Source: Eudromia elegans (Eukaryota; Chordata; Aves; Tinamiformes; Tinamidae). Taken from it: a stretch of 64,000 nt of DNA. Below are positions 53,501 through 64,000 of the stretch, in pieces (position 1 is the stretch's first letter; every line of letters starts with the position of its first letter). The DNA is taken from the NCBI GenBank assembly GCA_003342815.1, contig PTEX01000060.1, positions 1,810,244-1,874,243 on the forward strand, given 5' to 3'. The translations under genes and the position numbers were made by a program. The notes beneath the pieces are model-generated. The model was not told the origin of the DNA and searched no databases. It saw only the letters and a program-made list of their open reading frames with translations.

Positions 53501-56500
53501 GAAAGGTACTCTTTTTTTACCTGCAAGAACTTACCTCACTAGTCTTTACAATCTACTCTCATTTTCCTAGAGAAGTTTTAAGAAATATGTCTAGATTTCC
53601 AGTATACAGAGCCCCTTCCTTTTAATATTGTAACTTGCTGTCTGCAGTTCACTTTTGAGCAAACACTATGCTCCAAAGACTAATGTGAGTCAGAGAGGAA
53701 ACTGAAAATCATATGATGTGTTCCCTTTGAACAACACGATTTTAACTGGAAATAATATACAATTGTTAGGATTTATGTTCCTGTTTTTCAGTATAAATGG
53801 TACTTCAGGACTAAACAGAACAACATTTCTAAAAGAGGTTTTCTTCTGGTGTTCAGGAAGTGCTAAGCACTTTTTCTAGGAGAAAGAACACACTACAAAG
53901 CCTCAAGCTGCCAATTGGGGATTGCCATAAAATTCCCCTCTGCTCAAAGCAGAAAACTCCTATTTGGGTGCATCAGTGTCAACACGCATCACCATCAGGA
54001 TAACACAAGATAATACTGCAATAGCTACCTTGCAGTAAAGATATCATCACAAACGCTGTATTCACCGTGGTACTAGCTGCCTGTTTCAAATCATGTTCAC
54101 TTGGCACCTTCTGTAATGCTCATGAATCAAAAAAAGCCAAGCAAATGGGAGCACATTACCAGTCTCATAAACGGGCACGAATGTGGGAAGCCGGGAGACC
54201 ATCTGTGAGTATCAAATGTGCCTGCCACCAGTGGTTGAGTATCACAGCCAAGAACAGCCCTACTTTCCGTATGAGTTGAGAGGCTGTAACAACACACTTC
54301 CATTTGAATTACTAGATACACCTATTAAAACCCAGCTGCTGCAGCTAGGCCAAATCAAAAAAAAAAAAAAAAGAAAAAGGGAAAAAAAGAAAACTTCTGG
54401 TCTTGCTGAGTGATGTAGTAGCTTTCACTTCAGGGTAGAGAATAACTTCTTCACAGATGAACATCTGCCAAACTGTCATATTTGTCCCTTGTTCCCATTC
54501 CACATTGATATCTGGGAGGCTTCCCTGTCATGTTCCCCAAACTGGAGTTGGACACTGAGGGTGGGATTTGAACTCAGCTACTGAGGGTGGGTTTCAGTCA
54601 CTTGAAACTTCTCATCTACCTGTGCCATTTTCCTCCCCTTTGAAGTGTGTGTGGGGGAGGACTTAGATGTCTCTCCAGTCATCAGGTTACATTTACATAG
54701 GTAAATTTTGATTATCGACTTTTGTTCAAGCTTCTATCAGGATAAATTACAGATGCAAACCTTTTGAGGACATTTTATTGATGAATTTTATTGAAGATTT
54801 TCACCTCCACCTTCCCACCCAAGACTTACAGAATTTCCATACACAGTACAAGCCTTAGGCAGCACTACCCTAATACAAATCTCTCCCTTTTAGCTACAAT
54901 TGACAGAGCATCTAAGTAGAGGTGCCATCTCTCAAGCAGAGATGGGTTCTTGTATTTCACTTGACACCTGCAAGCAGGATGAGTAGGGGAAATACAGAAA
55001 TATCCTGTTCTAATTCATTGGAGTACAAAATAATGAGGATTTTATATTTCTCCACTAACGGGATAAAACAGAAATTATCTATCTTTTTTAATTAAGGGTA
55101 AGAAAATGAAGAGGAAACAGAAGCACATTCATTCTTATGTCTTAAAGTTTTCTGGAAGGGATGAATTTGATTCCATCAGAAACCAGGCGCAGTCTTTTGG
55201 GGTGGAACAGCTCACTGCAAGTCAAAAGGGTATTTTAAAAGAGAGGACTCTCAAGATGAGACAGTCTTGTGTTTCCATATGAAATTCCTGCATAGCCAGC
55301 ATAAGCTTACATGCTGTTGGATCTGGCATGCTTATGAGTTTTGGAGAAAGAAGCTTCTTGATCAGCCTGGTTCTGACTAACATAAAGTGAAAGTCATAGT
55401 TTGGATCCGAAATAGGTTCTCTTTATAGCTTTTTTAAGCAAAAATACATAGTTTTCTTCAAAAAGTAGTATTTTAAAATCACTATCTTTTCTTAAAATTG
55501 TCACTGGGATTTAATTGCCATCACTTTAAAATCATCATACTTTATGAATATTTTTTCACTTGCACTCACACCATTTTTTTTTTAATTTCCTAATGGATTG
55601 CCCATCAGTTTCTTAAATGTAGGAATGTCATAGACTATATCCTCTCAGAAATTATGATGTTACTTATTTCATTAAGATTAGTGATCGACAGGGCAACACA
55701 ATTCAGAAAGTTAAATTTCTCCTGGGCTCTCATTCAGCCAAAAAAAAGGGGCTAACTATCTGAATATTAGGAATTGCAGCCTTACAGTAGGAACTACATG
55801 TATTATTGATGAAAAAATACGATGCATTTTCTTCTATTTACTATTTCTGGAAATGTTGCACACTTTATTGCAGACCATAACAAAATAAATAGTGTGAGAA
55901 TGTGCACCAGTGTTGAGTTATCCTTTGATACTTCATTAAAACGTCTTGCACAGCTTCAGGGAAAGAAGATATAACAATGATCAGAAATACAAAAATCTGT
56001 ATGTCACACAAAACAAGTTGATTGAATAGGCTACTTTATTCTCCATTGCTCTTTCTCATTGCAACAACAGTAGCGTCAATGACAACAGCAAGTGCAACAA
56101 TTTAAATAATTTACATTTCTATAATCACTCCAAATTCCAAAATACATGGCAAATGATAGGTCAAATTTTGATGCTTGTTATGAGACTTAGTAGATGCATA
56201 AATGCTTTTGTTCTGGAATTGTACTTGTGATAGTAAAAGCAATTGCTCTTTACGTGTTCCAAAGAGTGATGAGTGACAATATCTCTTTTGGCTGGAATGC
56301 AAAAGAAGCATGGAAACACAGTGGGGAAAACATTTTTTCAGGACTTGAAACCAATTGAAATCCCTAGGCACAAATTATACCTGAGAACGTATTTCATCTC
56401 TAAAAAGCCTACAGCAAAAAGTAAACACTTGTGGTTCATAACAGCTCCTTCCTAAATGACTTGTAACACAAAGCCAGCAATGCAAACATTCTTGAAAGAC

Positions 56501-59500
56501 TGAATGGCACAGGCATATCAAGAACTCCTAAAACTAAAAGTTAGCAATTGTAGTTGTTATATAAGCATAATTTCAACCAACTTCCTGCTAGTGAAGTGAA
56601 GGAAGACAACACTCAGAGGCATCGTGAGAGTCATCAAAAACTCTCTTTTGGTATTGCACGAGTGTTTCCTTCTGAGCTGTTCTGAATTGGTATATTTTCC
56701 AGAAATCCCATCCTATCCAGGCACTAACTGCTTGAAACCTGTTTATTGGCTAGTTGAAGACTGCAGTAAAGTCCAATGTCATTCCTTCTCCTCCACAGTT
56801 GGCAAGATTTCCATATCTGGGCTCTCAGCCTGGATTTTGCCAGAGCATGCACTGAATCTACCCAACAACTTTTTGGGTAGATAGAAGAAAATGCTCTTTT
56901 CTTTCAGATTACATTGGTTTTTTGCTTTAGCTCCAGTACTCATATTACTGTCAAATAATCATAGAAGAGATGAAAATGCCTTTTTCTGCAAGAAATTTTC
57001 CAGCTTCAATGTCTTTTCTTCTTTTCACACTATCATGATCTAGAAGCCAAATACTTTCTTTTGTTGTTTTTGTTGAAATGGAATGTGTGTCCAGATGAGC
57101 ATTTCTAGCTCAAAAACTTGGCTCCTTTAGTGTGGGAAAAACTCCAGGCCTGGGAGACCAGCTACACACTGCTTCTGAGCAGATATTTTCCATCCTATTG
57201 GGTTCTGGAACTGACAGGCCTGTGTCCTCTGTGTCTTTGATCAATGCCTTAAATATTATTGTGTAATCACAGAAAATAGCATTATGCACTGTTGCACTAT
57301 GAAAATGAGGCTAAAACAAGCATTTTTTCTTCATCTTCTAACCCTTTCTAAATGACAAACGCTAATATACAGAAAGTTCAACCTTCAGTTGACCAGAAGA
57401 CATGATTCTTCCTGTTGGTGTTACAGCAATTTAGTGCTGTCATAATTTGAAATCTACAAACAACTATGTGAAAATAAGATCTATCACATTTTGGATGAGA
57501 AAATAGAATATAATATCTATCATGGTAAATAAGGCACAAATGAGAAGAAATAGAAACTTATGCCATCAGAAATCAGAGAGATAAGCCTTAAGAAAAGCTT
57601 TCAGATATAATCAGTTCCCTTCCAAATGCTTACCTTTTAATAGACCTAACAATCTCACTCCAATGCTATGACCTGTCTATGCAATTAAGTTTACCTCTAA
57701 CTGGCGTGTGAGATTGTGATTTTATTGACTTGCTTTCTGTCACTTAATAGTGGTCATGTAGTAGATATTGATCTGCACCCAAAGCAAAGCAACATTTCTG
57801 TTTTGTTCAGATGGTAGATATCCCTGGTCAGGAATTATCTCACTTAATGGTGCACTAAATGATGTAACTAAGATGGAAACATACAGGTTGGTTAGGCTTC
57901 TGACTTGGGAATCTCAGAGAAGTTAGGAGAAATTAACAGGGCCACAATGTCTCAATTTCTCAGTCAATAAAGTCAAGGTAATAAAGCTCAGCTTCCCCAT
58001 AAGAGTGAAGTTAATGTTTCCCTCTGAGTTAAAAGATATTTTCTTCTTGAAGACAACAATAGTAATTATGTTTTAGGCATCCTTGCAAGGAGCACACAGA
58101 GGACTCAGGGGCAAGCGCTGTCTATTCTGAACATTGCCAGTTTGTACTACTAGACCTTGGGGCCAGGCAAGTCCCTGACCTTGTTTTTTATGGATATAGC
58201 CTGAGACAATGAGTTGTTAGAGACATTCTGTCTCTCTGGTCTCTCTTCTGCTATATTACTCTTGTGGTACCTTTGTTGTGGTCTCCTTACAAAACCCCAT
58301 GCTAAAGGTCTCCTTTTTCACAGAGATCCACATGAATATAGCTAGGGATCGACTCAGAGCTAGAGCTCCTCAGTTCCCTGGTTATCAGTGCAATAGCTGA
58401 TGTTCAACCCATGGAAAACTAATCTTTAATTAGTCTTGGAAAAATGATCTTTTCTGAGGAAAGTCCCATTGCTAACTCTGAGCACAATGGACAGGGGTGG
58501 AGAAAGAGCATCTGTTATGGAGGTAAATAAATGATGATATGAAGCAACACCATATGAATCAGGAGGTCTGTTTTATTAGCTTCTTTCCTTGTTTTTCTGC
58601 AATCTAGAGTTAAGGCCCACCTCCTGGTCCTACTTGCACATGCATATGGACTAGCATTCAAATTTAGAACAGAAAACTTACAAACTGAATAACAGGACTT
58701 TCAGGACACAGGAGTGATCTAGGCAGCATAGCTGGAAAAGAATAACTATAAACGAATTGTATAACAGTAAAAATTGGCAATTACTTCCTGCTTGAATGGT
58801 AATAACTGTAAGCTTTTCTTTTTCATTTTCTTTTTGAAGAATAGCAAAAATTAAGTCTTTGATAACTATTTTCAATCATATATAGCCATGGTTATTGGCA
58901 GAGCTGAAAAGTTGTACTCATAAAACATTTCAGATACGTAAGCCTGGATGTGTATCGCTAATTTCTCAGTAATTAGAATTTCTTACTAAGTGCTAGATTT
59001 GTTGGATAGAAGTAGATATCTGCTTCAGCCAAGCCACAAAACATATAAAGAATCCCAGTGCTGGCTCCAGAAAGTGCTCAGCATGTGGAGATCTATAGGA
59101 AGTAATCTGCATTAATCCTTGCAAAGGCTCATGAAACCACAGCATTAGCAGAAGGCGAACATCTTGTCCTATTTCACTGCCTACATTGGCACTTCAGGCA
59201 CCAAGGAACTACCAATTATTTTAATTATCTCCTGTCTGCTAACAATAGTGCTTGACTTCTTAGTTTTTTTAAGATCTTTTCTGGAAGACAGATACTTTGT
59301 AGATGGAACTACTAATCCAGGACAGAATCTAAAGTTTTTTTGCTCACATTAAGCAGTAAATGGTGCTGGAAGTAGTTCTGCTAATTATCTCAGATAAAGG
59401 TTAGCAGCAGAAATGATTTAACACTTCTCTCTGAATTACCAAGGAAAAAGGTAGAATTTCTTTGGACAAGAAGTTTACAGATGCTTACCCTTTATATAAT

Positions 59501-60975
59501 GTGTTTCAGTAATGGATATATTTTGAATACTTCACTTTGAAAAAGGTCTCGAGCAATATAAGAATATAAGGGAATAAGAATGAAGCTTGTACAACCTCCT
59601 CAGGGATATGAGGAACTGAAAGTAATAAGTGGACTTCAATCATCACTGCTGTTGATGTAATTTTAAAAGTAGCACTTAACTAGTATATTGGGAGACAAAT
59701 ATTTTGGTTAATTCCTTTTTTGACTTGCTGTTTAAATTAGAAGAATGAACTTCATGACACTAAAAATCTGTGAAGTGTGCTGAGCAACATTCAAATATTG
59801 AGGCCCTGGAGGGGCCTGTGGTCTTTTTTCTCTGTTTTTGTGGAACTCAGGTGAAGCTCTTGCTGTTGTGATCACTGAAAGATTCCTTGTTTTTCAACAG
59901 ACATGAGTTGAAATAATGTCATGACCTATAAAAATTAAATCTGCAGACTTTAACCTCTGCTCATGTCTTGATAAACTAGACAAGTGACAAAATGTCAAAG
60001 GCCATTTGGAGCAAAACCATCTCGAGCATTGTCAGTCTTGGAGGATGCTAGTAAATATCTTCCACATTACCCTTCTGACAGAAAGAGCAAAAGCAATACA
60101 AACTTGATCCTGCTCAGGAAGAGAATCCATGTAGGATGGGACCAAAAGGGAGGAAGTTGAGAGAGGCTAGTGGAGAGTGCTGAAACCTGGAAGAAACAGG
60201 ATGAGGAGAAGGTATCAGGAGAGAGTTTGTTCTCTGTGACAGCAGAGATATTTAACATGCACACAAGCATGCATACACACACCCCCACTTTTAGATGGAC
60301 ATTCTTTACTAACTATTTTTCTTAGACACTGTTTTTCACTAAAAAGTTGACTGCTTTGATAATTTATCCTAGTTTAATGAGGCCTTAGATTTGGAACTTG
60401 TGGCCCCAAGTTCCTTAGGTATTTGGTATCAATTAGCAAATCTATGAAGCTTAAAAGCTTACAGGATGAATATTGTGGCCTCTGTTCACTGCTAAATGAA
60501 TGATTAATTTAAGAAGTGTTATCTGTGACTGTCCTCTGGGATTTGGTAATATTACAATAAAAGATATAAAAGATTTTTTAGTGCCAAAATTGGAATAGGA
60601 AGACAAAATGCCAATTATTTTCATATCTAAATTCAGATGATAAAGTCAAAAAGTCACAAAAGTCATAAATGGACATGTGAGTCCTCATCCTACAAAAATC
60701 ACGTTTGTTTCATATTTAGTTTAGTTTGCAGTGAATCACTGATGTTCTCATTATGACAAGTAAAGGCTAAAGGTCTGAAGTAATAAAAACACACTGGTAT
60801 AGTTTAATGCACGACTGTATCTCAGATATGTTCAGCGAAGTTTGCCTTCTTTGGCTTCATAGAAGATCTGAAAAAAAAAATCGCTTTGGGGAGAGTCAAT
60901 GTCAGATAGAAAAATCAGTTGAAAATCAATTTTTTTTTCCTTTATTTGTAATTTTTTTCCCAGTGATATACTTAG
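47577..60975 (+). other. Intron sequence, no recognisable element
   Basis: About 13.4 kb of mostly AT-rich DNA. A runs lie at 51038-51052, 52836-52850 and 54358-54372. A local duplication of ACTGAGGGTGGG lies at 54555-54594. The slightly more balanced stretches at 48570-48830, 50000-50480 and 51180-51480 hold short open frames, none of which I can assign to a family. Confidence 0.5.
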
Positions 60976-61470
60976 GATCCCTCTCAGGAATCAGTACCGG
61001 GCCCGGTGCTGTTCAATTTGTTCATCAATGACTTGGACAAGGGCACAGAGTGCACCCTGAGCAAGTTTGCAGATGACACCAAAATGGGTGGAGTGGCCGA
61101 CACTCCAGAGGGCTGTTCAGCCATCCAGATGGACCTGGACAGGTTGGAGAGCTGAGCAGAGAGAAACCTCATGAGGTTCAACAAGGACAAGAGCAGGGTC
61201 CTGCACCTGGACAGGAATAAGCCCAGGCAGCAGCACAGGTTAGGGGCTGACCTGCTGGAAAGCAGCTCCATGGAGAGGGATCTGGGAGTCCTGACTGATG
61301 ACAAGTTAATCATGAGTCAGCAATGTGCCCTGGTGCCCAAGGAGGCCAATGGGATCCTGGCTGCATTAGGAGAAGCATTGCCAGTAGGTTTAGTGAGGGG
61401 ATTCTGCCCCCCTACTCAGCTCTGGAGATGTCGCACCTGGAGTATTTGAGGCAGTTCTGGGCACACAGGA
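60976..61470 (+). repeat. CR1 LINE reverse transcriptase fragment lacking the 3' end
   Basis: The reading is [16 protein letters not shown], then [17 protein letters not shown], then a stop after RLES, then AERNLMRFNKDKSRVLHLDR and MERDLGVLTDDKL. It covers the catalytic FADD region of CR1 ORF2 and runs to CAGTTCTGGGCACACAG. After about 61340 the frame shifts against the CR1 order: the usual IKKSIASR-type segment is shortened. It differs more from the copy at 37463 than the 18995 copy does, so it is likely another subfamily. Similarity stops in a GAAAGAAAGAAA stretch with no CR1 terminus. Confidence 0.93.
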
Positions 61471-64000
61471 AAGAAAGAAAGAAATGCTTCTCTTCCATGG
61501 TTTGTCATTTTGTCTGCCCCTGGGCAGGAACAATAGGGGCTTTTTCATTATTCTTTTTCTCTTTTTGTTTACTTTTTTTTTTTTCTTTTTCTTTTTCTTT
61601 TGCATGCCCAATGACATGACAGCCTGGTTCAATGATAATATGTAAAAACACAAGCTAATCCTTTGCCAGCATATTAATTTCATACTCCGTTCCCATTCAC
61701 AGTAACACCCCTACTAGTACTCCTCTTTCACTATCGCTATATTATTCCTTGCCTGTGTTCTGTTTCATGCTCCTTTATTCCTGTAAAGCTTGATTAATCC
61801 CTCCCTGTGACATATTCTATATCTCTTACCATTTTTTCCTATGTTCTTCCTTTCTGATACTTCTTTCCTATTTTTGTTTCCACTTCTCCCCTTTTATTGC
61901 CATCTCACCCTCCTCATGCAGCTTTCACAAAGCAGAATGGTAAATAAAAATCTCTTGTAACATGAGAGAAAATCTAGATGTGGTGATCTGTCTTTTCAGC
62001 TTATGTTCTCAGGATGATAGTGCTGGACATAGTTCAGCTAAACTGGATGTGGAAACGGCCTGTTAAAACTTGACTTTGATACTTCCTTTTACTTACTGTG
62101 GTCACTTGTCCTTAGAAAGCATTTATTTTCAAAAGCATCTTTCTGGATGTTCTCTCACTCTTGCTTAAACCTTGAAGTCCCCTCTCATGTGTTAGATGCC
62201 TCGTTTCTGCTGAAAGAAGGGGCTTTCACTGTGCTTCCACTTTTATTGGCTTCCATACCTGAAACATGTACTGTTGGGAGCCAAAGGCACACTAACTTAA
62301 AGGACTGCTTTGAAATATCTTAATGTTTGGTCACAGCAAACATTCATATTTTTATCCAGAAATCTCAAAGATAGTAGTGAATTGATAAAATGAACCGATA
62401 CACATAAGATTCCAGTTCCTAACCAGGTCTTTTTTAAAGACAGACACAGAAGGCAGACACAGAAGTTAGACCTATCACCAATAAAATTCAATTCTTTGCA
62501 ATCCATGTTCTTAGAGAGTGACTGTAGATAATTAGAAGTGTCTTTTCTTGACATTGGGACCAAAACATAATTCTGGATTTTGTTCTCTCATGAGTCTGGG
62601 GAAGCTGAAATTTCAGAAGAAATCAAGATTGGGATTTTTACTCCCTACCATGTCTGGCGCTGTCATACATTTGTTCAATCTCCCTTGCTCAAAACAGGTA
62701 TATTTCTCTGGCTGAACTAGTATGAGTTCCCTCTATGAGGGAAGCTGGCTTTTCCTGGGCGTTTGTCTCGCACTTTGCTCTCTGGCATCTCAGCAAAAAG
62801 AGACAAGCAGTTCACATCTACCTTTAGCCACCAGTTTTGACCTATCCAGTGTATCAATACTTCCTTTCAAAGAAATCCTGCTCTAGAAACATTCCCTGTC
62901 TTCTTGGAGCCACATCTGCCCCAAATCCACACATGCTAAAAGCAAGAGGCCTCTATTATTTATTTCTGTGACAAGCAACCCATGGTGCTATTTTTTATGA
63001 TATGTCAAACAGTCTGTGATTAGACACTTTCCATTAAATTATCCTCAAAGTCATTCTAGTAACTATGAGTTGCTGTATAGAGGTGATTTTTCAGATGCTT
63101 TTTCATGATCTATAGATTACAGTACTTAAAAGGACTTAAAAGTACTTAAAACTTTAAAATCCAAATTCTTATGCCTTTTGTCATTTAAAGTATTACTCAT
63201 TTCCTGACATTATTAATCTAGTTAAATCAAAGGCAAAAATCCCCGTACTGAACTTCTCATTTTTCAGATAGAAAGTTCAGGTTTGAAGTCATCCTGTTCC
63301 TGGTTTAAGCTTAAAAAACTACTCATTTAGAGAATTACATATATAAACTCCAATCAACTTCTGTTTTTCCAGGGCTCTAAAATCCTTGGCTATCATCTAC
63401 TGAAAAAAAAGACAGAATAATGGCAATAATTTCATTTTTCAGGATCTTTTTAAAGGAGTGGGGAAATTGTTACTCTTTTTCAGCAGTACAATAGGTGCTT
63501 TCATTTTTTTACACAAACAATTTTACATGCATATAATATAATGCATTTATAATATTTGGTGTACATATCAAGTTACTCCTTAATTATGGCTATATTAATG
63601 AAGCAGATGAGGAATATCTTCTTCTGGGCCATGATTCAGATTTGTTTCCATCTCCTTTATTCTTAAAAGGCTCTTGATCTATCCTCAAAAGAGTTATAGC
63701 ATCAAGATATCTATGAATAACCAGAAGTCACTCTGGTGCTTAAATCTAAGAATATGGAATATTTGATGACATGGACAAACTCTTTAAAAACAACTCACAC
63801 AACTCAGCCTTTGGGAATTGTGGTTTAAGTGTTTTTTAGCAACAGGTTATCTAACAGGACATGGTTGTTATAAACTACATATCTTGCAGTAGCACAAATC
63901 TAACATCCAATTCAAGTGAGCTCTGCAGAACAAATAACATGCCACTATTTCTATCCAACTGCGTGTCTGGGCCTAATTTGCACTCCCCTCTATTAAAAGA
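61471..64000 (+). other. Intron sequence, no recognisable element
   Basis: A GAAA run (61471-61484) and a pyrimidine-rich tract (61550-61602) follow the CR1 fragment. After that comes ordinary AT-rich sequence. A small CAGACACAGAAG duplication lies at 62442-62465 and an ACTTAAAA triplication at 63123-63151. No gene is recognised. Confidence 0.5.
61550..61602. repeat. Pyrimidine-rich low-complexity tract
   Basis: CTTTTT-type units with long T runs, the T-rich counterpart to the purine GAAA run some 70 bp upstream. Confidence 0.85.

Overview
The window looks like intronic DNA from a bird genome. It is AT-rich, has almost no coding content, and carries several CR1 LINE fragments. The CR1 3' ends show the tandem ATTCTATG-type terminus typical of avian (sauropsid) CR1. 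The species cannot be told from this sequence alone.

The one well-supported host coding feature is a 250-bp exon at 30846-31095 on the + strand, with good acceptor and donor sites. It encodes part of the extracellular glutamate-binding domain of a group I metabotropic glutamate receptor. Diagnostic residues match GRM5 (mGlu5) rather than GRM1. It corresponds to about residues 221-304 of the mammalian protein and contains the glutamate-contacting Tyr and the CFC disulfide pair. The sequence before it (1-30845) and after it (31096-64000) is best read as two large GRM5 introns, so the gene runs left to right through the whole window.

Layout: 1-8174 is unremarkable AT-rich intron. 8175-8225 is a short old CR1 3' end (+). 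10709-11112 is a 5'-truncated CR1 (-). 14377-14469 is an (ATTTT)n array and 15037-15062 an (AT)n array. About 18490-18650 is a very old CR1-like reverse transcriptase relic (-), followed by a younger CR1 3' end (-) at 18995-19327. 19328-30845 is plain intron. The exon follows. A longer CR1 (+) covers 37463-38513, a short CR1 end (-) lies at 47523-47576, and a CR1 reverse transcriptase fragment without a CR1 3' end (+) lies at 60976-61470.

I found no RNA gene, CRISPR array, retroviral element or second host gene. I also found no convincing undescribed system. The observations most worth checking are an inverted pair of closely related CR1 copies flanking the single exon, a few stretches that look like conserved noncoding DNA, and the long intronic TTTTA array.
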